Source of the DNA: Acanthopleuribacter pedis
Lineage (GTDB): Bacteria > Acidobacteriota > Holophagae > Acanthopleuribacterales > Acanthopleuribacteraceae
Length of the DNA: 64,000 nt
Assembly (NCBI RefSeq): GCF_017377855.1
Contig: NZ_JAFREP010000013.1
Location: forward strand, 293,015 to 357,014
Direction of reading: 5' to 3'
In this document: in pieces, positions 7,904 to 17,500 of the stretch
How the letters are laid out: each line of letters begins with the position of its first letter
Numbering within the stretch: position 1 is the stretch's first letter
Made by a program: the position numbers and the translations under genes
Notes under the pieces: model-generated
Seen by the model: the letters and a program-made list of their open reading frames with translations, nothing else
Told to the model about the DNA's origin: nothing
Database searches by the model: none

Positions 7904-10321
7904 ATGTCCAACGACGAAAAGACAACCTTAAGCTACCGAACCGCCGAATTTCTGGTCAAAAAACCCATTCTATCGATTGCCTTCGGCGTGCTTTTTATTG
8001 CTGCATTTGTCTCAGGTCTGCCCTACCTCGGTTCCGACTTCAGTTATCGTATGTGGTTCCGCGAAACGGATCCCTTGCTGCAAGCCTTTGATGAGTTCGA
8101 ACGCCAATTCGGCAACGACGAAAATGTGGTGATCGCGATTCATTCCGAATCCGGCGTGTTTGATATGGACACGGTGCGGCTGATCCACCAGTTGACCGAG
8201 GACATGTGGCAGGTCAAGGAAATCATTCGGGTTGACTCCTTGTCCAACTTTAATTGGGTCCACGCGGAAGATGACGAAATGATCGTCGAACCACTGATTC
8301 CCGATTTGGAAGAGCTCGAGCTCCTTGAGCCGGATGAATTGGATTCGTTGCTGGCGGCGCGCTACGAGGTGGCGCGCAACCACGAAACGGTACCAGGTTA
8401 CCTTTTGTCACCGGACGGCAAAATGGCGCTGGTGATTGGGGTGCTCAAGCCGGCCATCGGCGGCACACCCGATTACAACGAGGTGATGTCGAGCGCGCGC
8501 ATGCTGATGCGCAAGTACAGCAGCGAACCCCTCTCCGAGAATTTGCGCGACGATACCTTTTTGCCCAAGTACGTCGGTCAGGGGGATCATACCTTTTATA
8601 TGTCGGGCAGTTCGGCGGTGAGCCAGACCTTTAAGGATGTGACCGAGGCCGACCTGGAAACCATGATCCCGATTTTGTTGCTGGCGATTGTGGCCTTTTT
8701 GCTGATTTCCTTCCGCCGCGTTTCGGCGTTGATCCTGCCTTTTGTCATCATCGTGCCTAGTTTGATGATGGCCCTCGGTTTCGCGGGTTGGACGGGGTTT
8801 AAGTTTAACAACCTAACCTCCACGGTTCCCCACATTCTGATCGCCATCGGCATCGCGGACGCGGTTCACATTCTGGTGACCTTCTTCCAGTTCCGCCGCA
8901 TGGGTTACGAAAAGGTTGAGGCCACCAAAAAGACCTTGGACAAAAACCTGCTGCCCACCTTGTTAACCAGTGTCTCAACCACCATCGGTTTCTTCAGTTT
9001 CACCACGGCCGAGTTGGTGCCCATCATCGGCATGGGTGTGTTGGCCGGGGTCGGCACCATGTTCGCCTGGATCGTCACCATTTTTGTGTTGTGCCCGCTG
9101 CTGACGATGCTGCCGATCAAGGTCAAAAAAGAAGAAAACGCGACCCACATTTCAGACGCCCACCCTTTGGCAATCCGTTACGTGGCCTGGCTGCAAAAAG
9201 TGCGCATCCCGGTGATTGTCTCTTTCGGCTTTTTGGCGGTGTTTGCAGTATACGTCGCGCTCCAAAACGAGATTAACGCGGACGTGTTTAAGTACTTCTC
9301 CACCAACGTCCACACGCGGATTGCCAACTTCTACATTGAAGACCAGGTCGGCGGTATTTCGGCGATTGAGATTACCATCGACAGCGGCGAACCGGACGGC
9401 ATCAAAAACCCGGCGTTCCTGAAAAAGGTCGAACGTTTGGAGGATTGGCTCGATTCCCGCTACCACATCACCAAAACCATTGCGATCACGGACATCATCA
9501 AACAATCCAACCGTTCGCTGAACAACGAGGATCCGGCGGCCTACATCATCCCCGACAACCAAGAACTGGTGGCCCAGGAGCTGTTCCTGTACACCATGAG
9601 TTTGCCCCAGGGCATGGACCTCAACAACCGCATGACCCTCGACAACCGGCGCATGCGTTTGTCGGCGATGACGACGATGCACAAGTCGGCCGAGGCCGTC
9701 GCCGAGTTCGACCTGATCGAGATCAAAGCCAAAGAGTTTGGGCTCGACGCCATGATCACGGGCAAAAACCCGCTGTACCACCGCATGAACGGCTACGTGG
9801 TGGAAACCTTCATCAAATCCATTTTGCTGGCCGTGTTCTTGGTTTCCATTTTGATGGTGGTGATCCTGCGCAGCGTCAAGTTGGGGTTGATGTCCATGAT
9901 TCCCAACCTGATGCCCTTGGTTTTCGGCGGTATGTTCATGACCCTGCTTTCCAAACCGCTGGATATCGGCACGGTATTGGTGGCCTCGACCTGCCTCGGC
10001 ATCGCGGTTGACGATACGGTTCACTTCCTCACCAACTACCTGCGATGGCGCCGCGGCGGCGCGAGTCGCCAGTTGGCGGTGGCCCACGTCATCACCCACA
10101 CCGGCCCGGCCCTGATGGTGACCACCATGATTCTGGTCGCCGGCTTCGGCACCTTCGCCTTCGCGGCATTTGTGCCCAACATCAACTTCGGGATTTTGAC
10201 GGCCATCGTACTAACCACGGCCATCGTGACCGACGCCACCTTGCTCCCGGCCCTGATTCTGGGCAAAGAACAGGAACAAGAAGAGCCCAGCGACCAACAG
10301 GTTGTCGAGGCCGCGGCTTAA
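7904..10321 (+). CDS. MMPL/RND family transporter
   Basis: An 805-aa inner-membrane protein with the duplicated RND layout: TM1 (about 22-42), a large periplasmic loop, a TM bundle at about 245-410, TM7 near 425-445, a second periplasmic loop, and a second bundle at about 640-790. The sterol-sensing/MMPL signature is visible (IAIGIADAVHILVTFFQFRR and LGIAVDDTVHFLTNYLRWRR), with the Asp expected for proton relay. AAGGAG precedes the ATG by 8 bases. RND/MMPL proteins use the proton gradient to export lipids or hydrophobic compounds. It is the last gene of the TetR-linked set and is followed by a strong hairpin. The substrate is unknown. Confidence 0.93.
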   Translation: MSNDEKTTLSYRTAEFLVKKPILSIAFGVLFIAAFVSGLPYLGSDFSYRMWFRETDPLLQAFDEFERQFGNDENVVIAIHSESGVFDMDTVRLIHQLTEDMWQVKEIIRVDSLSNFNWVHAEDDEMIVEPLIPDLEELELLEPDELDSLLAARYEVARNHETVPGYLLSPDGKMALVIGVLKPAIGGTPDYNEVMSSARMLMRKYSSEPLSENLRDDTFLPKYVGQGDHTFYMSGSSAVSQTFKDVTEADLETMIPILLLAIVAFLLISFRRVSALILPFVIIVPSLMMALGFAGWTGFKFNNLTSTVPHILIAIGIADAVHILVTFFQFRRMGYEKVEATKKTLDKNLLPTLLTSVSTTIGFFSFTTAELVPIIGMGVLAGVGTMFAWIVTIFVLCPLLTMLPIKVKKEENATHISDAHPLAIRYVAWLQKVRIPVIVSFGFLAVFAVYVALQNEINADVFKYFSTNVHTRIANFYIEDQVGGISAIEITIDSGEPDGIKNPAFLKKVERLEDWLDSRYHITKTIAITDIIKQSNRSLNNEDPAAYIIPDNQELVAQELFLYTMSLPQGMDLNNRMTLDNRRMRLSAMTTMHKSAEAVAEFDLIEIKAKEFGLDAMITGKNPLYHRMNGYVVETFIKSILLAVFLVSILMVVILRSVKLGLMSMIPNLMPLVFGGMFMTLLSKPLDIGTVLVASTCLGIAVDDTVHFLTNYLRWRRGGASRQLAVAHVITHTGPALMVTTMILVAGFGTFAFAAFVPNINFGILTAIVLTTAIVTDATLLPALILGKEQEQEEPSDQQVVEAAA

Positions 10322-10342
10322 CCCAAACCTCAACCAAAACGC

Positions 10343-10437
10343 AAAAACGCCGGTACTCCCTGACGCAGACGACGCTTGCTCCCGCGCTTTACTCGCGGGA
10401 GCCGAGAGAAAAGCGCCGGGGTGGTACCGGCGTTTTT
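10343..10437 (+). terminator. Compound hairpin/terminator after the MMPL gene
   Basis: AAAAACGCCGGTAC (10343-10356) pairs perfectly with GTACCGGCGTTTTT (10424-10437), ending in a T run. The loop holds a second perfect stem, CTCCCGCG (10379-10386) with CGCGGGAG (10394-10401). The T run supports termination; the nested stem is unusual. Confidence 0.65.
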
Positions 10438-10470
10438 TTATGGAATCCCTTGGGTTCGCACGCGGGCAGC

Positions 10471-10704
10471 TAGCCCGCATTTCTCACCAGAATTCGTCGC
10501 AAGGCTTTGAAATCACTACGAGTACACAGGTTACGACCAAGGACAAAGGTAGCGGGACCAACCTATCGCGGGGCCGATCTATCGGCGGTGCAGCGCTCCG
10601 TCGAGGCTGTCCCACCGTTGCTTTGAAACGGCGCAACCAAGTAACCTAAGTAATCACAGCTATTTCAGGGCCGCAACAGAACTTCGGGTGAGAAATGCGG
10701 GCTA
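10471..10704. repeat. Dispersed hairpin element, family 1, copy 1
   Basis: A 234-base element bounded by perfect 18-base inverted ends, TAGCCCGCATTTCTCACC and its complement. Similarity between the two arms continues inward for about 70 bases, so the unit can fold into a long imperfect hairpin. Related copies lie at 26106-26361 and 29842-30021. No protein is encoded. It looks like a MITE-type or structured dispersed repeat. Confidence 0.8.
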
Positions 10705-11024
10705 GGAACCGGCAAATACGGTCTTTTTTAATTCGGCTCCCCAAGTTTGTGATTTAATGTTGTGAAATCCGCATCAAAACTTTACGCACCGCGGTTTACT
10801 GCTTTTTCGGAATCACCTCGGCAAAATCACCGAAGCGCCATCCGACAGAGCAACACATCGGCTTTGTGCGGTGTGACATTGATCGATACGTTCTTATGTC
10901 CCAAACTCTTGCCCATTTGGCACGTGGATCGGACACGCGGAACGGCAAGGCCCGCCGCGGGGCCTGTTGATCAAAGATCCCCCCAAGTCCCGTCCCCGCG
11001 TGGTTTTCACAACCAGGGAGCCCT
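10705..11024. other. Leader region of the acyltransferase gene
   Basis: 320 bases between repeat copy 1 and the next gene. Rather AT-rich at 10715-10790. No convincing promoter hexamers or gene seen. Confidence 0.4.
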
Positions 11025-12224
11025 ATGAAAAATCTCTTCAAGCGATGGTTAACCGGCCTTGAAAAAGTTTACCAGGCAAAAACGGAAGAAGAGAAAGAGG
11101 CGGTTTACCGGCTACGCTATCGCGTCTTTGTCGATGAACTCAACAAAGAGGTGATCAATGCCGATCACCGAACCCGCCAAATCCGCGACCCCGAGGACGC
11201 CTTCCCCAATACCACCTTGCTGTATACGGTGAGCAACGGCAGCCTAACCGGCGCCCTGCGGGTCACCTTATGGCAGCCGGAAGCCATCACGCGCGATTTG
11301 AGCAACACCTATTCTTTGCACCTGTTCCCCGATATCCAAAACCACACCATCTCGGAGGTCAGCCGCCTGGTCGCCTCGGCCCAGTCGCGCGGCCAATTGG
11401 TGCTCCCCGCCCTGGCCCGTGCCTGTTACGACTTTGTCGCCGGCGAAAACGGCTGTCATTTCGGCTTCTCTTTTTGCGCCCCCGGTTTGGTGCGCCCCTA
11501 CCGCCGTCTCGGCTACCGCCCCTACAACGCGAGCATGATTTCCACGGCCGACGGTCTGCGCGTACCCCTTATCATGATCACCAGCGACCGCGCCTATTTC
11601 CAGGAGGTAAACTCGCCGCTTTCACCCTTCGTTTCGACCTACTTCGGCTCGGGCCGCAACAGAATCCCCCCCCTCGACCTAAGCGCCTACCGCAAGGTCC
11701 TGGGCGAATCGGAAACACACATCAAGGTAAAGCCGGAACAGGTTTGGCAACAGATCCAAAGTGAACTCAGCAACGGCAACCAGCAAGCCTTTTCCCTGAT
11801 GGAAAACCTCACTGAGCGCGAGGTGCGCAAACTGGCGGAACAGGGCATGATCCTCCAGGTTCAACCCTACCAAACGGTAACCCGCGAGGATCTCCACGAG
11901 CGGGAAATGTTCGTCATCCTCGACGGCGTATTTGTGGTGTTCAGCGGGGACCGCCGCTTGGCCATGCTCCACAAAGGCGATGTGTTCGGCGAGGTCGCGC
12001 TACTCCTCGACAACGGAAGACGCATGGCTTCGATTCGCGCCCTCAACCGCGGCAAACTGCTGGTCCTGCGCCGTAAATTCATCGAAGACATGATGGATCG
12101 AGAACCCAAAATCGCCGCAAAACTGTTGTTTAACATCAGCCGCATCATGGCGCAACGCTTCGTCTCCATGATCAAACCGGATGAACCCCAAGTAAACGCC
12201 GCCGACGCCAACCTTTCCCCATAA
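11025..12224 (+). CDS. Autoinducer-synthase-like N-acyltransferase fused to a cyclic-nucleotide-binding domain
   Basis: A 399-aa two-domain protein. Residues about 14-200 have the GNAT-type fold shared by acyl-homoserine-lactone synthases and PEP-CTERM/exosortase-associated acyltransferases: YRLRYRVFVDELNKE near the N-terminus, GALRVTLW, then ISEVSRLVAS (Glu and Arg of the LuxI-like E-x-S-R pattern). Residues about 255-380 are a cNMP-binding beta-roll (MFVILDGVFVVF, HKGDVFGEVALLLDNGRRMA), the phosphate-binding cassette pattern. GGGAG lies 6 bases before the ATG. The first domain may transfer an acyl group from acyl-ACP or acyl-CoA to an amine, with activity gated by a nucleotide. The acceptor cannot be read from sequence. 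Confidence 0.7.
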   Translation: MKNLFKRWLTGLEKVYQAKTEEEKEAVYRLRYRVFVDELNKEVINADHRTRQIRDPEDAFPNTTLLYTVSNGSLTGALRVTLWQPEAITRDLSNTYSLHLFPDIQNHTISEVSRLVASAQSRGQLVLPALARACYDFVAGENGCHFGFSFCAPGLVRPYRRLGYRPYNASMISTADGLRVPLIMITSDRAYFQEVNSPLSPFVSTYFGSGRNRIPPLDLSAYRKVLGESETHIKVKPEQVWQQIQSELSNGNQQAFSLMENLTEREVRKLAEQGMILQVQPYQTVTREDLHEREMFVILDGVFVVFSGDRRLAMLHKGDVFGEVALLLDNGRRMASIRALNRGKLLVLRRKFIEDMMDREPKIAAKLLFNISRIMAQRFVSMIKPDEPQVNAADANLSP

Positions 12225-12467
12225 TCACCACCGGTCCTTTCTCGAGGGCACGCCCGGCCGCGCTGGAGATGAACCCCAAGCCCCTCCGCCACAAACAACC
12301 TTTTGCATCGGCGACTAACTTCCCTATAATGGCGCGCTAAGCCGGTGCCTGCGCCATGCGGTCTCCCCAACCGCGGGCTTTCCCAACAGGTTCGGTATTC
12401 CAAACCAAGTGGTCCCGCGTCGCGTTCCCCACGAAAGACACGGGCAACTACTTAAAAAGGACAGAAC

Positions 12468-13517
12468 ATGACCGTGAAGAAAAAAGCGGCCATTCTCGGC
12501 GCCACCGGTGCCGTCGGTCAACGCTTCATTCAACTCCTCGCCGACCATCCCCAAATTGAGGTTTCCATTTTGTGTGCCTCTGAACGCAATGCCGGTAAAC
12601 CCTACGGCGAAGCGGTGAATTGGCAAGTTCCCGGCGAACGCCCCACCTATGCCGACCACATGATCTTGCGCCCCTGCCAACCCGATTTCGAAGCCGACAT
12701 CGTGTTTTCCGCGCTGCCCAGCGCCAATGCACGCGAGGTTGAGCCGGCTTTCGCCGCCGCGGGTCACGCCGTGGTCTCCAACGCAAGCGCGCACCGCATG
12801 GGTACCGACATTCCCCTGTTGATCCCCGAAATTAACCCCGACCACACCGGCCTGATCGAGAAACAGCGCCAAAACCACGGATGGACCGGCTTCATCGTCA
12901 CCAACCCCAACTGTTCGACCCTTGGTTTGGCCCTGCCCCTCAAAGCCTTGGACGACGCCTTCGGCGTCACGGAAGTCAATGTGGTTACCCTGCAAGCCAA
13001 ATCCGGCGCGGGTTATCCCGGTCCTCCGGAAGAACTGATCGGCGACAACGTGTTACCCCATATCGGCGGCGAAGAAGACAAAATCGAAACCGAGCCCAAC
13101 AAAATTCTCGGCACACTCGCGGGCGACACCATTGCGCCCCACGACATGGTCCTTTCCGCGCAATGCCACCGCGTCGATGTGCTTGACGGTCACACCGAGG
13201 CCCTCAATATCCGTTTCAAACAAACCCCTACCGTGGACGACATCAAGCAATGCCTGCGCGACTTCAAGGGTTTGCCCCAAGAAGTGGGCCTCCACACCGC
13301 CCCGGCGTCACCCATCGAGGTACGGGACGAGGAAGACCGTCCCCAACCCAAGCTGGACCTGTGGGCGGGCAAAGGCATGGCCACCGTGGTCGGGCGCATT
13401 CGTCCCTGCCCTTTGTTCGACACCAAAATGGTGATTCTGTCCCACAACACCGTACGCGGTGCGGCCGGCGCGGCCATCCTCAACGCGGAGCTGTTGATTC
13501 ACCAGGGTTTGCTCTAG
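12468..13517 (+). CDS. asd: Aspartate-semialdehyde dehydrogenase (archaeal/fungal-type)
   Basis: A 349-aa cytosolic enzyme reducing aspartyl phosphate to aspartate semialdehyde in lysine, threonine and methionine synthesis. N-terminal NADP-binding motif GATGAVGQRF (about 10-19); catalytic Cys149 in NPNCSTLG; catalytic His234 in QCHRVDV; the substrate-binding LQAKSGAGYPGP segment lies between. The motifs and length follow the archaeal/fungal-type branch rather than the E. coli type. AAGGACAG precedes the ATG. It appears monocistronic: a 244-base gap precedes it and a strong hairpin follows. No other lysine or threonine pathway gene is in view. Confidence 0.95.
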   Translation: MTVKKKAAILGATGAVGQRFIQLLADHPQIEVSILCASERNAGKPYGEAVNWQVPGERPTYADHMILRPCQPDFEADIVFSALPSANAREVEPAFAAAGHAVVSNASAHRMGTDIPLLIPEINPDHTGLIEKQRQNHGWTGFIVTNPNCSTLGLALPLKALDDAFGVTEVNVVTLQAKSGAGYPGPPEELIGDNVLPHIGGEEDKIETEPNKILGTLAGDTIAPHDMVLSAQCHRVDVLDGHTEALNIRFKQTPTVDDIKQCLRDFKGLPQEVGLHTAPASPIEVRDEEDRPQPKLDLWAGKGMATVVGRIRPCPLFDTKMVILSHNTVRGAAGAAILNAELLIHQGLL

Positions 13518-14031
13518 CACAGCGGGAACATCCAAAGCGGCTCGGCGCCGACCGGCAATGCTTCCAGTCAGAGCCCATGCATCGGCCGGCGTGGTCCGCG
13601 CCGGCCGATGCATGGGCGATGCCTATCGCCCTCCGCCAAAGGGTTCGCATCACTTGGATGCAACCAATTGCCACATCGCGGCATGGCTGAATCAAAACCT
13701 AAATCACGCCCTTCATGCATCTTAGGATCTCCAATCCGAAATCCTCGCATAGCGGCAACGGAACCTTTGCAGGATTTTATCTTGACCGGCTCGCTTCAAA
13801 ATGATTTCCTTTAGGGGATGATTGAACGGCTGTCCACACCTCGAACCTCCCTTCCACGGGCGTTTTGTCTTTCAGCCGATTGGGTTGCGTTTTTTCGCAT
13901 CGGCCCTTGTTCGAGGCTTGTTAATTAGCTGTTACGTTTGTTAATCAGGGTAACGTCATGTCGTCTTGCCCGTGAAAGACCACCGCGGTAGGTCGGCCGT
14001 GGAGGAATGTTGGAAGAGGTACGGCCAATTC
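13518..14031. other. Intergenic region between asd and the small zinc-ribbon gene
   Basis: About 510 bases without a convincing gene. It contains the perfect hairpin at 13573-13617. The last 100 bases are AT-richer (TTAATTAGCTGTTACG) and probably hold the promoter of the next gene. Confidence 0.5.
13573..13617. repeat. Perfect 19-base inverted repeat after asd
   Basis: GCCCATGCATCGGCCGGCG and its exact complement flank the 7-base loop TGGTCCG. No T run follows, so it is not a classical intrinsic terminator. It starts 55 bases after the asd stop codon and may end or stabilise the asd message. Confidence 0.75.
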
Positions 14032-14277
14032 ATGTTTGTTTGTGAACTCTGCGGTACAAAAGTACCACCCCGAATGAAATCAAATTTGGTGATCACCGAG
14101 ACACGCGCACGCAACTACCCTGCTCGTCAGAACGCCCAGAAAATTAAGCGCAAAAAGAAACCCCTTTACCGTGAGGACCCCGGTGGTCGCGGTTGGGAAA
14201 TCGTATCCGTGGCCAACGCCTGTAATGGTTGCGCCGCCAAACACGAGACCCCCATGCCCGCGCGTCAGGAAGCTTAA
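14032..14277 (+). CDS. Small zinc-ribbon-like protein, function unknown
   Basis: An 81-aa basic protein from ATG 14032 (MFVCELCGTKVPPRMKSN...). Two Cys pairs, CELC at 4-7 and CNGC near 66-69, could bind one zinc ion. Between them is a Lys/Arg-rich stretch (QKIKRKKKPLYRE) that could contact nucleic acid. An upstream TTG start (13966) would add 22 unremarkable residues; the ATG is preferred because the CxxC then falls at the N-terminus and GGAAGAGG lies upstream. A clear terminator follows. Another small Cys-rich protein lies after the PKS-NRPS gene. I do not recognise the family. Confidence 0.65.
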   Translation: MFVCELCGTKVPPRMKSNLVITETRARNYPARQNAQKIKRKKKPLYREDPGGRGWEIVSVANACNGCAAKHETPMPARQEA

Positions 14278-14305
14278 TTCACATCACTTTGTTTCATTCA
14301 GTTAA

Positions 14306-14330
14306 GGAGCCGCTCGTTCGGCTCCTTTTT
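14306..14330 (+). terminator. Intrinsic terminator
   Basis: GGAGCCG, loop CTCGTT, CGGCTCC, then TTTTT. It sits 28 bases after the small zinc-ribbon gene and insulates the PKS-NRPS gene from upstream transcription. Confidence 0.85.
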
Positions 14331-14557
14331 ACGTTTAGCCCGACCTGATTCGTCATTGTTCCCAAAAACGAATTCGCTTAATCTTAGGCAAACGTTCAGG
14401 TCTTTGTGTTTCGGCCCCGGCCTCGCTTTCCCCTCGGTAGGCATCGTCCCCTTTTTGGATGCCCCCGCTTTTTTTCGCCATAGAAGCAACCCACCCGCCA
14501 CGCAAATCCTGTCCCGATCAGGGCCGCCCCCTGGAATGTCGTTTTTAGGATTTGCGC

Positions 14558-17500
14558 ATGTCTCACCCATCCACCCCACCCTACCAGCAAGCTTTGGAAG
14601 ACGCGATTGCCGTGATCGGCTACGCCTGCCGCTTCCCCGACGCACCCGACAGCCGCCGTTTTTGGTTAAACCTCAAAAACAACCACAACGCGGTGCGCCG
14701 CCTGACCCAAGCCGAGCTTGACGCGGCGGGCGTTCCCGCCGAAGAACAACGCGCCCCGGGTTACGTCCCCTTCGCGGCCCCCGTCACAGGGTTCGACTGC
14801 TTCGACGCGCGTTTCTTCGGCTTCACCAAACGCGAGGCGGAAACCCTGGATCCGCAGCAACGCCTCATGCTGCAAACCGCCTACCACGCCCTGGAAGACG
14901 CGGGTTATCCCGGCGCCGGCGGCCTGGATCGCGTCGGCGTTTTCGCCGGCGGTCGGTTTAGCGATTACCTCATCCGCCAACTCTACGCCAACCAGGAATG
15001 GCTGCAACAAACGGGTTACTTTCAAGCGCTGCTCGGCAACGACAAAGACTACCTGGCCCCGCTCCTCTCTTATAAATTGGACCTCAAGGGACCCAGTATT
15101 GCGGTGCAAACGGCCTGTTCCACCTCGCTGACGGCGATGCACCTGGCCTGCGAATCCTTGCTCAGCCACAACTGCAACGCGGCACTGGTCGGCGCGGTCA
15201 CCTTGCGCCTGCCCCAATTCGGCGGTTACCACTACGCCCCCGGCGGCATTTTTTCGCCCAAGGGCCAAGTTCGCTTTCTCGACGCCGCCGCCGACGGCAC
15301 CGTCTTTGGCAACGGCGTCGGCGCGGTGATCCTTAAACGCTACAGCGACGCGCTCGAGGACGGCGACACCGTTCACGGCCTCATCCTCGGCTCGGCGGTC
15401 AACAACGACGGCGGTACCAAGGTCGGCCTCACCGCGCCCTCCGCCGACGGTCAAGCACGGGTGATTGCCGACGCGCTGGCCGTCGCCGAATGTGAGCCGG
15501 ACGATCTCCAGGTCATCGAGTGCCACGGAACCGGCACCGCCCTGGGAGACGCCATCGAACTCAACGCGCTCAACAAGGTGTTCGGTGACAGCAGCACGGA
15601 ATTCCTGCTCGGCTCGGTCAAGACCAACCTCGGCCACCTGGAAGCCGCCGCCGGCATGGCGGGTTTGATCAAAATCCTGTTGATGATGCGCCACAGAACC
15701 CTGGTGCGCACCCTGGGTTTTGAGACAGCCAACCCCAACATCGATTTCGGCAAAGGCCGCTTCAAACCGATTCAGGAAAACCAGCCCTGGCAGACAAACA
15801 GTCACGGCCACCGTGTGGCGGGTTTGAGTTCCTTCGGAATCGGCGGCACCAACGCCCATCTTATTGTGTGCAGCCCACCGGAGACCCGAACCCCGGCGGC
15901 GGGGAAAAACGACAAGCACCTCTTCCAAATATCGGCGCGCGACGAGGCGGCGCTGTTAGGCCAAAAAGCGGCACTACGGGCGCAACTCGCCGACGATCCC
16001 GACCGGCTCGCCGATGTGGCCTACAGCCTGCGCCACCATCGCGTGGTATTCCCCTTCCGGTTTACCTGCGTCGCCAAGGACAGCCACGAACTACGCAAGC
16101 ACTTGGGCCGCAAGGAGGCGGCCCGCAAAGCCGCGCCCCAGGCCGGGCGTTTGGCGTTTGTATTTCCCGGCCAGGGAAGCCAACACGTCGCCATGGCGCG
16201 CAAGACCTATCAGCATGAACCCCTGTTCCGCCAATGGATCGACCGCGGCTTGGATCATTTGCAAGCCGTTGGGAAGCCGGAACCGGCGCGGTTGTGGCGC
16301 GATTACCAGCAGGCCGGCGCCGCCGAGTTATGGCGGCAAACCCAACACGCGCAACCGCTGTTGTACCTGGTCCAGGTCGCCTTGGCCAAGTTGTGGCAAT
16401 CCTGGGGCATCCAACCGCACGCCTTACTGGGCCACAGCATTGGCGAATGGAGCGCGGCCTGCATCGCCGAAATTGTTTCCTTTGAGCAAGGCCTGGAAAT
16501 CGTCTGGGAACGCGGTCGCCTTTTGCAGCACCAACCGGGCGGCGCCATGCTCTCCGTCAACGCGGGCGAACCGACGATTCGCCCCTACTTGGCGCCGGAT
16601 GTGTGTGTCGCCGCCTTTAACGCGCCCCACTTTTTAACCCTGTCCGGCCCGTTCGCGGCGATTGACGTCACCCGCGTCAACCTCGACACCGCCGGCATTA
16701 AGTGTCGTCCGCTGCACACCTCCCACGCCTTCCACGCACCGAGCATGGCACCCGCCCGCGAGGCCTTTGCCGCCTTTTTGAGAACCCGCGTCCTGCGCAC
16801 CCCCAAACTGCCCTTCCCAAGCAACGTAAGCGGGACCTGGATGACCGATGATCAAGCTGTTTCACCCGATTGGTGGGCGCGTCAGTTGGTCGAACCGGTG
16901 CGTTTCCAGACGGCGGTGGAAACCATGGCGGAACGGGTCGACCATTGGTTGGAAGTAGGACCCGGCCACCAAAACACCACCTTCGTGCGGGCCACCCTCC
17001 CCGAGGCCGTCGCCCATTCGAGTTTACCCGCGGTGGTCGCCCAAGACGCGGACGACCACCGTCACCTGTTGCACACGGCCGGACGCTTGTGGTCCCTGGG
17101 TTACCCACTCCTGATGGACCCGGAGCGCAAGGGCGGGCGCCTGAAACGCCTGCCGGGTTATGCCTTCAGCAGCGAACGCTTCTGGGTGGAGGCGCGGGCC
17201 TATCCCGGTCAAAGCACCGCGCCGGCGGTCCCCAAACCCAGCCAACCCGCGACCGAGGCACGGCCGGCCGAAACGAGCGACCAGGATGCAATCACCCAAA
17301 CCCTGGTCGCCATTTGGCGCGAGCAGTTGGGTCTGGACACGGTGTCGCTCGACGCGGATTTCTTCGAACTGGGCGGGCACTCGCTGCTCGCAACCCGCAT
17401 TCTCGCGCGCATCCGCGAACAGCTCGGCGTGGAACTGAGCCTGAGCCGGTTTTTCACGGGGCAAACCACCTGCATCCGCGCCTTGGCCGAGGTCGTCCGT

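Noticed and set aside
9152..10099. 315-aa His-rich minus-strand ORF
   Set aside because: Antisense of the MMPL gene; low-complexity His/Gln/Val composition typical of shadow frames in GC-rich DNA.
14666..15928. 420-aa minus-strand ORF
   Set aside because: Antisense of the ketosynthase domain, whose catalytic residues are all intact on the plus strand.
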